Shown: piece after piece, positions 25,675-34,717 of the stretch
Numbering within the stretch: the stretch's first letter is position 1
How the letters are laid out: each line of letters begins with the position of its first letter
From: an uncultured Oscillospiraceae bacterium
GTDB lineage: Bacteria > Bacillota > Clostridia > Oscillospirales > Oscillospiraceae
DNA: 64,000 nt
Direction of reading: 5' to 3'
Assembly (NCBI GenBank): GCA_910579775.1
Contig: CAJTUE010000001.1
Span: 186,001 to 250,000 of the forward strand
Notes under the pieces: model-generated
What the model saw: only the letters and a program-made list of their open reading frames with translations
The model's database searches: none
What the model was told of the DNA's origin: nothing
Position numbers and translations under genes: made by a program

Positions 25675-28600
25675 TTATTTCAACAAGGCGATGAACCGGT
25701 CGAGCATCACGGCCACTTCCGCGCGGGTGACCTCCGCTGTGGGATCAAGGATATTGCCACCCTTGCCCTTGAGGATGCCATTCTGGACGCACCAGGCTAC
25801 ACCGTCCACGGCCCAGGTCCCGGTGGCGTCGCCGTCGGTGAATCGATCAAGGGCCTTGGCGTCCGCCTTAGTGTTCAGGCCCACCAGCTTGGCGTAGCGC
25901 GACATCATCACAGCCAGTTGCTCCCGGGTGATGATGTCATCGGGGGCAAAGATATCAGCGGTGTACCCGGTGACTACCTTGGCCTTGGCGGCCCAGGCCA
26001 CGCCCTCGGTGTAGTACTTGCCCTGGGCCACGTCCTGGAAGGTCACTTCGTAATCCATCTTGCCCTGGGACAGGCGGCGCAGGACGGTGGCGAGAGAGCC
26101 GCGGGTCATGGGAGCCACGGGGCTGTACTTGTTATTTCCTGTGCCGTTGACCAGCTCCAGCCCGGCCATCTTATTGATGGCCTCTTCGGCCCAGGGAGTG
26201 ATCTCGGCCACGTCCTCGAATTTGGTCTCCGGCGCTGGGATGCTGGCGGGGATCTCCGTCTTGACCAGCTGCTCGCCATTTTCGTCGGTGACGGTGATGG
26301 TCACATCGCCGTCCTTGGTCACGGCCAGTTCGGACTTGGTCCCATTCGGCTGCTCTACCGTCTGGACCTTGCTGCCGTCAGGCTTTGTCACCGTAGTGAT
26401 CTTCGTCCCGTCCTCTTCCACCTTGGTGGTAGTGCTGGTGGAGGGAGTGCTGGTGCCGGGACGGGAGGTGCTTTGCTTTTTAAGGGCGGCACGAGCGTCC
26501 CGAAGGATGACCAGCGCATCATCGATCTGAGCCTGGGTGGCGGCGGAGTTGTCCAAAACGGAGGCCGCGCCGTTCAGCGCTTCTTGGAAGGTGTTCCAAG
26601 TGGCGGCAGTGTAATTGTCGTCTTGGACGGTGAGACCGTCGTCATAGGCAGCGCGCAGGGCGCTCTTGTCGGCCAGAGCGGGGGTGACGGCCCCAATGGG
26701 GTCGGTAGTCAGCACACCGCTGTACCGCCCGGTGCCGGTGACCTCCAGCTTGATGGTCTTGCCTTCCGCCTCGGCGGGGATGACCAGGGCGTCGCTAGTG
26801 ACGGCCTCTTCATTGCCCTCTGCGTCCATAATGATCCACTTGCAGTCTACCGTGGCGTTGCTGGGCCGCACATCGGCGGTGAGCTGCTCACCGACTTGAG
26901 CCACGCCGTGGATCGCCGCAGAGGTCAGGGGGATGGGGGCGGCAGCGGAAATGGTCAGGTCTCCGGTGATCTTACCAACGGCAAAGGTGATTTCGGCGTG
27001 GGTGCCATCCACCACCGTATAGGTGAAGTCGGTGAAGTCCGCGCCGCCCATGGTGATGGTGATGCTCTCCTTGGCGGCGGGGAGGACGCACCCCTCCTTG
27101 GGAGAGATGGTGATGGTCAGGGCTGTGCCATGGGGGACCTTATGATGCTCCAGGTCGCCCATGTCGCAGGTCAGGTCCTCCAGTCGGTCCTCAATGGTGT
27201 ATTCCTTGAGGACGGCTTCGCCGGAGATGGTGAGGTTGCAGGTCACGCCGTGGGTGAAGGTGAGCACCCGCTTGGCGGGGTCGGTCCTGTCGGGCAGATA
27301 GGTGTAGTCGGTGAAGGTCTCGGTAGTGCCCGTTTTCGTGACGGTAATGGTGTCGGGCTTCATCTCGTGGCCTGTCTCGGGAGTGAGGGTAATGGTGAAG
27401 CGTTCACCGTGGGTGGCGGTGTGGTCATGCTCAGCCATGTCGCAGGTAATGTTGGTCAGGTCGTGTTCGATGGTGTAGGTCTTTAACCGGAACTGGGCCG
27501 AAATGGTCACGGCGGCGGAGGGCATGGTGAAGGTGTAGATACCCGGTTCGTCGCTCTTTTCGGTGGCGATGGTTTCCGTGCCATCGGCCGTGACGGCTTT
27601 CAGGGAATTGGGCACCAGCTCATAGCCGTCGTTGGGCTGAACGGTAAGACGGACGGTGTCCCTCTCGGGGATCTGGGTGCGGCCTACAGTCACTGTTCCG
27701 CCCGTAAAGGTTTGGGGATTGGTTACGACAAAGAGAGAAGCATCCTTGACCGCGATGGTCACGGTGCGGTGAGCACCGGCCTCATGGAGGTCGTCGGCGG
27801 CCCGGCGGACTGCATAGTTTCCTTCGCCCAGACCGGTGATCTTGGCTGTGCCGAAGGTGCTGTCCGACGCGGTCTCATCTCCGGTCATGTCGGAAAACTC
27901 TGTCCAGCCGTCCTCGCCGGGGTCGTCTGTGCCGTTGTCAACCTTTTTGTACTCATAGAGACGGCCTTTGAATAGTCCGGTGATCTCGCCGTCCCTTGCG
28001 CTGGCCACAGAAACGTTTGTAAAGGTAGGAAGCGCCTTCAAGGGTTCTCCGGCCAGCTTGGTCATGGTGATGGGCTCGGAGTCCGAAGTGCCCTCATAGA
28101 GACCTTTGCCCGTGATGACCACCTTGTACTGCGTGCCTACGTTGGCGGCAACAGCCTCCACGGTGTAGTCCTGCTCCGTCGCGTCCGCGAGCGCGGTAAA
28201 TTCAGCGTCGTCCTTGCCCTTGCGCCACCACTGGATGTCGATGGACCTCTTGGCGTCCTGAACGAAGGAATTCAGCTGGGCGGTCAGGGTAGAGCCAACC
28301 CTTGGACCGCCGGTGACGGTCACGTTGCCCTCCAGCGCCCATTTGACCGTGACGGCGCAGGTGTCGGAGACACGGCTGCCGTCGTGGGCGATGGCGATAA
28401 TGTTGGCGGTGCCGGGGCCCATGGCGGTGACTACGCCATCGCCGGACACAGTGGCGATGCTGACGTCGCTGCTGCGCCAGATCACCGTCTTGTCCGAGGC
28501 GTCCTCGCCGCCCACAGCGGCGGTGAGGCGGATGGAGCGGTTGTTGTGGCTTTCGTTGGCGTAGAGGTCGATGGTTTTGGGAGAGACGGTGACCGAGGTG

Positions 28601-31600
28601 GCCAGGATGGGGTCGAGGCGCACCAGAACGGAGACCGTATATTCCGTCTTGCTCCAGGGGCGGGTCACCGTGCCTGTGACCGTCTGGTCATCCAGGGAAT
28701 TGGGATCATAGCTGCTTTCGTCCCAGGTGATGGAGAGGGTGCGCACCGCGCCGTTGCTGAACTGCAGCACGGCGGTTTCGGGCAGGACCAGGCCCGCGAA
28801 GGGGGTCCTGTGCCGGGCGGTAACGCGGTTGGGGGTGACAGTGAAGCCCGTCACATCAGGGGGTACGGTGAGGGTGACGGTGAGGGAGGCGGCGACGTTC
28901 CCGGTGTTGGTCACGTTGGACGGAAGGGTGAGCGTACCGGTAAAGGACTGCTCGCTGTTGGCGTTGGCGTCATACCCGGCGTGGCTCCAGGCGACGGGGA
29001 TACGGACCTTGGTGTCGTCGGACAGGGTGGCGATCACGTGGGTGGGAACATCCAGGGTATCCCAGGCGTCGCCCTTCACGCCCACGGCGGTGACCGGGGT
29101 GATGGAGGTGATGTCGGGAATGACGGCCACCGAGCGGACGCCGGTGAGGGTAAGCTCCTCCAGGCCGATGGCGTTGCCGCCCGCGTTGCCGTTCATTTTG
29201 GAGAAGAACAGGCGGACGTAGCGGATGGAATCAGGGAGTTGTGCGGCGCTCAGCTCTTCCTGAGTGACGCGGTCGGTAGGATGTGCGGTGAGAGACTGGT
29301 CGGCAAAGGACTTGACGGTGGTCCAGCAGGAGGCGTCCTTGGCGTGCTGTCCGCTGAAGGCCTCATGGTCGGCGGCTACGGTGCCCACATTGGAGGAAAA
29401 GTCCTTCGGGGTGTAGTCGCTTCCCGCCACCTGCACCACATAGGTAGCCGGCCAGACCAAATTGAAATACTCCATGGTAAGGGCGGTAATGGATTCCACA
29501 TTAGTCCCCAGATCCACCACGATCCAGCTGGGGTTGCTACCGTTGACCGCGCCGCTTGATACCTTCATATAGTTGGTGCTCCAGCGGGTGTCGCTGTTTC
29601 CGTCTACCGCCAAAGCTGGGCCGGTTTGGTCAGCTACCTCCACGCCGGAGACATATACGGTCTTGTTGAGGGCCAGGTTTTCCGGGATGCCACTGCCGCC
29701 CTCGGCGGCGCGGACAGTGACGTTGGCGTTGAAGGTAAACCCGCCGGGGTTGGTGATGAGGGCGTCGGTGAGGTCGAACTCGCCCACAAAGGTGTAGGTG
29801 CCGGCGGTGGCGGCGTCATAGCTGCCGCAGCTCCAGGTGACGGGGAGCTGGACCTGGATCCCACCGCTGGTGGTGACGGTGGCCCGGTCAGGCAGGGGGA
29901 GGTTCTCTGCCGCAGTGCCGTTGGCGACCGTGACGGCGGCGGGGCTGGCGGGCTGCTCATAGATGTTGGGATAGAGGGTGGGGACTTCTCCAACGGGGAT
30001 GGAGTCCCCAGCCAGGAGGACCTCGGCGATGTCGGGCACGTCCCCTGCCGTCCATTGGACGCGCACGCCGGTGATGGGCCCTTGGCCGGAGAGGTCGATG
30101 GTGGTGGCGGTGCTGGTCAACGTCCCTGCCGGAGTCCAGTCGGCTTCGCCCTTCTGCACCTGCACCGTGGCGGACGCGCCCGCCTCGCCCCGCAGGACGG
30201 TGACGGCGTCAAAGGCGGTGGGGGCCTGGAGGAGCTTGGTCCAGTTGCCCGCCTGACCCGCGTCGGGGGCGAAGAAGGTGAGGAGGTCGCCGTCATCGGC
30301 GTGGGCCGCCGTGCCGGAGGAGGCGTACACCGCGGTCAGGCCCTCCTCCTGGGTCACGGTCTTATTGACCTCCAGCTCGTTAATCTTTACCCAACCAGTA
30401 AGGCTTTCCACGATCTCCAGCTTGACGTAACGCCCGGTAACACCGTTGCCGTTGCAGGAGTAGCGGCGGACAGGAAGCACTACCTCATAGTCGCTGTTGA
30501 CAAAGCTGTGAATATCCGTCCAAGGCCCACTGGAGGTGCTGCCCACACTGATTTTCAGGGACTTGGGGTGATCCTCGCCATCGCCGTCGGGGAAATAGAC
30601 GCTGATATCGTAGATCGGCTGAAGACCGCCCAAGTCAAAGATGGCGTGCTGTCCAGGCTCTTGCTTGCCGTTGGTCCAAGCAAACGTGTCGCGGTTGCCG
30701 TCGACCACATTTGTCCAAACGTTTCCCTGGTGAATGCCTACGTTGGAGCTTACAAAGGACAGCTCCGTCCGCACCGGGGCGGTGGCGGTGACGGTGACGC
30801 CGGTCAGGGCCGCGGCGGCGGAGCCGCCGTTCATCAGGCGGACATAGCCCGCGCGGGTGGTCTGGGCGGGAGAGCCGTCCGTCCAACGGATGCCGCTCAC
30901 CGAGTGCTGGAGCTTTACGCCCTCGGGGAGCGTGCCCTGGGCGGTGATGGCCCGGATGCCCACAATCTCCGGGAGCTTGATACCCACATACTCCCCGGCC
31001 CCCAGGGTGAGGGAGGGGATGGTGAGGGTGTACGCCCCGCCGTCGGCGGCGGCGGTCACGCCGTCGGTGTTGGCAACGTCTGTATAAAGGAGGCCCGTCT
31101 CCTTGGGGGTGACGGTAAACTCGCGAATATAGGTCCAGTAGTTCACTCCGTCGCCATACTGGCCGTTGCTGCCGGTGTAGCCGGTCTCCAGCAGCCGCAG
31201 GCGCACATACCGGGCGACAATATCCAGGCCGTCCACTGCGATATGGTGGGAATTGACCTTGGTGACCAGCTCGGTCCAGTGCTCGCCGTCAACAGAGCAT
31301 TCCAGCCGGGCCTTGTGGAAGTAGTCGTGGTGGGTGTCGTTCTGGCCCTGGAGGATATCAATGGCGGCGATGGGCGTCACCGCGCCCAGGTCCACGCCAA
31401 AGTAATCGCCCGCGACCTGGTTTACGCCATAGCCGGCATAGGAGGCGGGGTCGCCGTCCAACATTTTCCGCGCCTCGGCGTTGTCGGGCTTGACCGCGTC
31501 GCCCAGCTTGATCATGGGGACCAGCTCGCCGGTAAGTCCGCCGCCGGGATTAAAGGTCTCGGCCATGGCGGTCTCCACATAGCTGAGCACGGCGTTGGCA

Positions 31601-33687
31601 AAGGGCTGGAGCCGCTTGCTTCCCGCCTTGGCCCACTTGTCCTGATAGCCGTTGTAGTCGATGAAGGGCCGGTTGGCGTCCCAGCCGGCCAGGGCCACCG
31701 CGCCGGCGGAGAAGTGGTTCCAGGCGGTGTTGACATCGTTGATATTCAGGGCCTCGGCGGCCCAAATAGCCTCCTTGCAGGCGGTGGCCACGCTCTCCAG
31801 AGACTTGAGATGGGGCTCCAGCTCGGCCTTCAGGTTGGTGTTGGCGCAGTTTGCCCGGAAGTGTGCCACGGCGGAGACGATCTTGTCCAGCTCCGCCTTG
31901 AGGGCCGCCACCTCCGCCGCGGCGGCGGAGGAATCCCCGGACAGCAGGGCGGCCTGCACCGCCGCCAGCGTCTCCCTCAGGTGCTCCGACTCGGGGAAGC
32001 CATCGGGATAGCGGCCGGAGTCGGGGCAGTTGGAGGTGTTCTGGGCAATGGTGTAGTAGGACTCCCACACCTCGGGCTGAAGGTACTTGAAGCAGTCCTT
32101 CCAGATTTCGTCCATGTAGGTGGTGTATTCGTCCCGGTTCCAGCACCAGGACAGGAGCTGGAAGTAGGCCACCTTGTTGGCCTCGGGCAGGCCAATGGGG
32201 TTGGACATGAAGCCGTACTGGTTTTCCAGACCGTTGGCGGTGTCCACGTAGTGCTTCAGGTTGCCCAGGTAGACCCCTGCCTTGTCGTGCTCGGAGCAGG
32301 GGTAGTTGAGCCAGGTAACGGGATAGTGGCCGGTGTGGTCGTAAAGATAACTGATGTTCTCCTGGGTGATGGGAGAGTTGACCCGGGAGCCTGTCCAGTA
32401 GAAATAGATGTTGTCGTCCAGGTCGGAATTTTTCAGGGCCTCCAACTCGCCGGTATAGGCGGACCAGCCCGACCATTCGATGTTGTAGCCACCGATGCAG
32501 TAGACCAGGGGCATACAATCGCCTTTTTGGGCCAGCCAGACGTTGATGTCGTTGAGGAACTTCACCTGGGTGGCATAGGTACCGGAGTTGTAGTCGTCGT
32601 TGAGGATGTGGAAGGAGCGTACGCCAATGCCGTAGAGCTGTTCAAACTTGGCGATGACGGCGGCCAGGTTAGTGGCATAATTTTCGTCGGAGATGGTGGT
32701 GCCCTTGTTGCCCAGCACATTGGATTTGCCCAGGTGGAAGCTCCAGGTGTACTCTACCTTCATGGCCTTACACACGTCCACCAGGTCCTTGATCTGGGCC
32801 AGCTCGTCGGCGGGGTATACCTGGTTCCACTTGTTGCCGCCGTGATAGGGGTCGGTCTTGGAGGCAAAGACGTACATATTGCCCTTCACGTCCCGGATGG
32901 AGCGGACCTGGCTCTCCCGGCCCACGTAGTTGAAGCCGCCGTAGAAGCCCTCAATGAAGCCGCGCAGGGCCACGTTGGAGTAGTCCTCGATCTGCACGGG
33001 GAGGAACCTCTCGCCATTGAAGGAGGTAAACATCATCTGGAGGGTGGCCACGCCGTAATAGACGCAGTCGGTGTCCTCGCCGATGATGGTGAACAGGCCG
33101 TGGCCGTCCGTTCCCGCCTCCGCCTTCAGGATGTAGGGGTCAAATTTGCCCGTGGCGGGGGTGGCCCCGTCAAAGACGTTGGTGGCGGAGGTCACCGCGT
33201 CGCTGTCCCCGTGGATGGCAAGAATGATGTTGGTCTTGGTGTTGTCCACGGCGTTGGAGGTGACCATGGTGTGGCCAAACCGCTCCAGAAGCTCCTTGAC
33301 AAAGTCGGTGGTGTAGCTGTCCACCTCACCGTCCGCCACCACGTTGACCGCTTGGGTCAGGGTAAAGGGGGTCTGGTCCGTGGGATAGACCACCGAGTGG
33401 GGCACGGGGTAAATTTCATAGGCGTTGGGGTCGTCAGAGTACGCCTTGCCGACCACGCTGCCCGTGGCGTCGGCGGTCGTCTCCGCCAGCAGTTCCGCCG
33501 CGTCCAGGGGGTCCGCCGGGGTCCACGCCTCGTTGCCCGGGGCGGGAAGCTCGGTCTGCTCATCCGCTGCCGGGGCGGGGATCGCGACCTGCTCGTCCAC
33601 CGCTTTGGCGGCCAAAGCGGTGGTGGGCAGCAGGCCCACCACCATGGCCAATGCCAGCAGCATTGCCAAAATCTTCTGTTTCCGCAT
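25675..33687 (-). CDS. SLH-anchored GH84 beta-N-acetylglucosaminidase (hyaluronidase/NagH-like)
   Basis: A 2670-residue exported enzyme. The signal peptide covers residues 1-29 (ending TTALAAKA). An N-terminal GH20b-like domain (about 70-225) precedes the GH84 barrel (about 235-530), with GFIEGFYGG near 242 and the catalytic Asp pair D364-D365 in FHILNDDYNSG. GH84 enzymes remove N-acetylglucosamine from glycoproteins and related glycans by substrate-assisted catalysis. A helical domain follows (530-715), then three F5/8C (CBM32)-like modules near 730-850, 980-1110 and 1335-1500. Further modules are Ig-like Big_4 and Big_2 domains (1230-1780), InlB-B-like repeats (about 1980-2230), a FIVAR-like helix pair (2335-2395) and three SLH repeats (2490-2670). 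This layout fits mucin or host-glycan attack from the cell surface. I chose the ATG at 33687 because GAGGAGG lies 8 bases upstream; the frame opens 24 bases earlier. Confidence 0.92.
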   Translation of the reverse strand: MRKQKILAMLLALAMVVGLLPTTALAAKAVDEQVAIPAPAADEQTELPAPGNEAWTPADPLDAAELLAETTADATGSVVGKAYSDDPNAYEIYPVPHSVVYPTDQTPFTLTQAVNVVADGEVDSYTTDFVKELLERFGHTMVTSNAVDNTKTNIILAIHGDSDAVTSATNVFDGATPATGKFDPYILKAEAGTDGHGLFTIIGEDTDCVYYGVATLQMMFTSFNGERFLPVQIEDYSNVALRGFIEGFYGGFNYVGRESQVRSIRDVKGNMYVFASKTDPYHGGNKWNQVYPADELAQIKDLVDVCKAMKVEYTWSFHLGKSNVLGNKGTTISDENYATNLAAVIAKFEQLYGIGVRSFHILNDDYNSGTYATQVKFLNDINVWLAQKGDCMPLVYCIGGYNIEWSGWSAYTGELEALKNSDLDDNIYFYWTGSRVNSPITQENISYLYDHTGHYPVTWLNYPCSEHDKAGVYLGNLKHYVDTANGLENQYGFMSNPIGLPEANKVAYFQLLSWCWNRDEYTTYMDEIWKDCFKYLQPEVWESYYTIAQNTSNCPDSGRYPDGFPESEHLRETLAAVQAALLSGDSSAAAAEVAALKAELDKIVSAVAHFRANCANTNLKAELEPHLKSLESVATACKEAIWAAEALNINDVNTAWNHFSAGAVALAGWDANRPFIDYNGYQDKWAKAGSKRLQPFANAVLSYVETAMAETFNPGGGLTGELVPMIKLGDAVKPDNAEARKMLDGDPASYAGYGVNQVAGDYFGVDLGAVTPIAAIDILQGQNDTHHDYFHKARLECSVDGEHWTELVTKVNSHHIAVDGLDIVARYVRLRLLETGYTGSNGQYGDGVNYWTYIREFTVTPKETGLLYTDVANTDGVTAAADGGAYTLTIPSLTLGAGEYVGIKLPEIVGIRAITAQGTLPEGVKLQHSVSGIRWTDGSPAQTTRAGYVRLMNGGSAAAALTGVTVTATAPVRTELSFVSSNVGIHQGNVWTNVVDGNRDTFAWTNGKQEPGQHAIFDLGGLQPIYDISVYFPDGDGEDHPKSLKISVGSTSSGPWTDIHSFVNSDYEVVLPVRRYSCNGNGVTGRYVKLEIVESLTGWVKINELEVNKTVTQEEGLTAVYASSGTAAHADDGDLLTFFAPDAGQAGNWTKLLQAPTAFDAVTVLRGEAGASATVQVQKGEADWTPAGTLTSTATTIDLSGQGPITGVRVQWTAGDVPDIAEVLLAGDSIPVGEVPTLYPNIYEQPASPAAVTVANGTAAENLPLPDRATVTTSGGIQVQLPVTWSCGSYDAATAGTYTFVGEFDLTDALITNPGGFTFNANVTVRAAEGGSGIPENLALNKTVYVSGVEVADQTGPALAVDGNSDTRWSTNYMKVSSGAVNGSNPSWIVVDLGTNVESITALTMEYFNLVWPATYVVQVAGSDYTPKDFSSNVGTVAADHEAFSGQHAKDASCWTTVKSFADQSLTAHPTDRVTQEELSAAQLPDSIRYVRLFFSKMNGNAGGNAIGLEELTLTGVRSVAVIPDITSITPVTAVGVKGDAWDTLDVPTHVIATLSDDTKVRIPVAWSHAGYDANANSEQSFTGTLTLPSNVTNTGNVAASLTVTLTVPPDVTGFTVTPNRVTARHRTPFAGLVLPETAVLQFSNGAVRTLSITWDESSYDPNSLDDQTVTGTVTRPWSKTEYTVSVLVRLDPILATSVTVSPKTIDLYANESHNNRSIRLTAAVGGEDASDKTVIWRSSDVSIATVSGDGVVTAMGPGTANIIAIAHDGSRVSDTCAVTVKWALEGNVTVTGGPRVGSTLTAQLNSFVQDAKRSIDIQWWRKGKDDAEFTALADATEQDYTVEAVAANVGTQYKVVITGKGLYEGTSDSEPITMTKLAGEPLKALPTFTNVSVASARDGEITGLFKGRLYEYKKVDNGTDDPGEDGWTEFSDMTGDETASDSTFGTAKITGLGEGNYAVRRAADDLHEAGAHRTVTIAVKDASLFVVTNPQTFTGGTVTVGRTQIPERDTVRLTVQPNDGYELVPNSLKAVTADGTETIATEKSDEPGIYTFTMPSAAVTISAQFRLKTYTIEHDLTNITCDMAEHDHTATHGERFTITLTPETGHEMKPDTITVTKTGTTETFTDYTYLPDRTDPAKRVLTFTHGVTCNLTISGEAVLKEYTIEDRLEDLTCDMGDLEHHKVPHGTALTITISPKEGCVLPAAKESITITMGGADFTDFTYTVVDGTHAEITFAVGKITGDLTISAAAPIPLTSAAIHGVAQVGEQLTADVRPSNATVDCKWIIMDAEGNEEAVTSDALVIPAEAEGKTIKLEVTGTGRYSGVLTTDPIGAVTPALADKSALRAAYDDGLTVQDDNYTAATWNTFQEALNGAASVLDNSAATQAQIDDALVILRDARAALKKQSTSRPGTSTPSTSTTTKVEEDGTKITTVTKPDGSKVQTVEQPNGTKSELAVTKDGDVTITVTDENGEQLVKTEIPASIPAPETKFEDVAEITPWAEEAINKMAGLELVNGTGNNKYSPVAPMTRGSLATVLRRLSQGKMDYEVTFQDVAQGKYYTEGVAWAAKAKVVTGYTADIFAPDDIITREQLAVMMSRYAKLVGLNTKADAKALDRFTDGDATGTWAVDGVAWCVQNGILKGKGGNILDPTAEVTRAEVAVMLDRFIALLK

Positions 33688-33765
33688 GCTTTTTGCCTCC
33701 TCACATCTCACATGTTTTCGTCATTTCATCCAAAGGAATTTGCAAACATTTTCACATACATAGCA

Positions 33766-33794
33766 ATTTTAACAAAAATCCTACCGTTTGTCAA
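33766..33794 (-). promoter_or_regulatory. Strong promoter of the GH84 gene
   Basis: On the - strand: consensus TTGACA (33794-33789), 17-bp spacer and TAAAAT (33771-33766). The leader to the ATG at 33687 is about 75 bases and AT-rich, unlike the GC-rich surroundings. Confidence 0.85.
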
Positions 33795-33825
33795 TGTGTT
33801 TTTCCCGCTGCGCCCGTGAAACGGC

Positions 33826-33854
33826 AAAGAAAAAGCAGGCGCAGAAGCGCCTGC
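33826..33854 (-). terminator. Terminator of the ArsC/Spx-like gene
   Basis: GCAGGCGC pairs with GCGCCTGC around a 4-base loop (33835-33854). On the - strand it is followed by TTTTTCTTT. It starts right after the stop of the - strand gene and insulates the GH84 promoter. Confidence 0.88.
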
Positions 33855-33855
33855 C

Positions 33856-34188
33856 TTATTCCCAGCTTTTCCAGACCTCCGGGCAGAAGCCCACGGTGGC
33901 CTGCCTGCCGTTGCGGACGATGGGGGTTTTTAGCAGCCTCGGATCCTCCAGCAGCTTTTCCAGTTTGTCCTCGTCGTAGGCCAGATATTGGAGCAGGGCC
34001 GCATCGGGGTGTTTGGAGTCAATGAGAGCGGCCAGGCCCACCGCCGCCGCCACGCTTTTCAGTTCTCCCTGGCTCATGCCCTTGTCAAGAAGGTCGATGT
34101 TTTGGAAGGGAATACGCCGTTCCTTAAAGTATCGTTGGGCCTTTTTGGTGTCAAAACACTTGGATTTGCCAAAGATTTGGATGTTCAA
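33856..34188 (-). CDS. ArsC/Spx family protein (thioredoxin-fold)
   Basis: A 110-residue protein of the arsenate reductase (glutaredoxin-type)/Spx/YffB family. It begins with a beta strand and MNIQIFGKSKCFDTKKAQRY, where C11 takes the place of the active cysteine, followed by RRIPFQNIDLL. It ends with the family's LLKTPIVRNGR and a GFCPEVW motif. A second cysteine at the Spx CxxC position is absent, so a redox-sensing Spx role is unlikely. Homologues of this exact type have no firm function, and no ars genes are nearby. Translation probably starts at a TTG (34188) eight bases after GGGAGGG. Confidence 0.8.
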   Translation of the reverse strand: MNIQIFGKSKCFDTKKAQRYFKERRIPFQNIDLLDKGMSQGELKSVAAAVGLAALIDSKHPDAALLQYLAYDEDKLEKLLEDPRLLKTPIVRNGRQATVGFCPEVWKSWE

Positions 34189-34222
34189 CGTCCCGTCCCT
34201 CCCAGTTTCTCTGATAGTTTAT

Positions 34223-34251
34223 AGTTTACACCATTTTGCCCCGGCTTGCAA
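34223..34251 (-). promoter_or_regulatory. Probable promoter of the ArsC/Spx-like gene
   Basis: On the - strand: TTGCAA (34251-34246), 17-bp spacer and TAAACT (34228-34223). It is divergent from the XRE promoter only a few bases away, so one regulator could act on both. Confidence 0.5.
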
Positions 34252-34258
34252 CGAAGAC

Positions 34259-34287
34259 TTGCAATTCATTTCAGAATGTGGTTAAAT
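34259..34287 (+). promoter_or_regulatory. Promoter of the XRE regulator gene
   Basis: TTGCAA (34259-34264), 17-bp spacer and TTAAAT (34282-34287). The palindromic hexamer TTGCAA occurs twice, 13 bp apart (34246 and 34259), one copy in each divergent -35 box. Confidence 0.65.
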
Positions 34288-34319
34288 AGAGGCGGACTTT
34301 AAGTCAAGGAGGTATTTCC

Positions 34320-34673
34320 ATGTTTGAAAAGCGCCTTCGGGCCCTGCGGGAGGAGCAGGGCTTTCAAAGCCAGCAGGCCCTGGCCAACGCCCTGGGGGTA
34401 GCCCAGTCCACCGTGGCCAACTGGGAGTGCGGTCGGCGGGAACCCAACTACGAGACCACCAAGCGGCTGGCGGAGCTTTTCCAGGTGACAGTGGACTATC
34501 TCATGGGCCGGGGGGACGACCCTCACGGCGGGGCGGTGAGCGACCACGCCCTCAAGGCCGCCCTGCTGGGCGGGGACGCCGGGCTGTCCGAGGCGGAACT
34601 GGACGGGCTTTGGGAGGACGTGCGGGAGTACGCCCGGTATAAGGTACAGCAATATCAACGCAAAAAGCAGTAG
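34320..34673 (+). CDS. XRE/HTH_3 family transcriptional regulator
   Basis: A 117-residue protein with an N-terminal Cro/C1-type helix-turn-helix at residues 3-60. The recognition part reads QQALANALGVAQSTVANWECG, followed by REPNYETTKRLAELFQVTVDYLMG. The C-terminal 50 residues are helical and charged and may mediate dimerisation. The ATG follows a strong AAGGAGG (34307-34313). It is divergent from the ArsC/Spx-like gene and 44 bases upstream of the malic enzyme gene. It may control itself and the divergent gene; the target is not shown by the sequence. Confidence 0.88.
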   Translation: MFEKRLRALREEQGFQSQQALANALGVAQSTVANWECGRREPNYETTKRLAELFQVTVDYLMGRGDDPHGGAVSDHALKAALLGGDAGLSEAELDGLWEDVREYARYKVQQYQRKKQ

Positions 34674-34717
34674 GGGCGGGTCCCAGATCCGCCCGGAAAA
34701 ATAAGGAGGAATCACCT

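Noticed and set aside
29626..33819. 1397-codon + strand open frame opposite the GH84 gene
   Set aside because: Its translation is Gly/Val/Asp/His-rich shadow sequence, while the opposite frame has a signal peptide, catalytic motifs, SLH repeats, promoter and ribosome site.
34674..34717. Weak hairpin GGGCGGGT/ATCCGCCC between the XRE gene and malic enzyme
   Set aside because: It is short, has a wobble pair and no T run, and the two genes are close enough to be co-transcribed.
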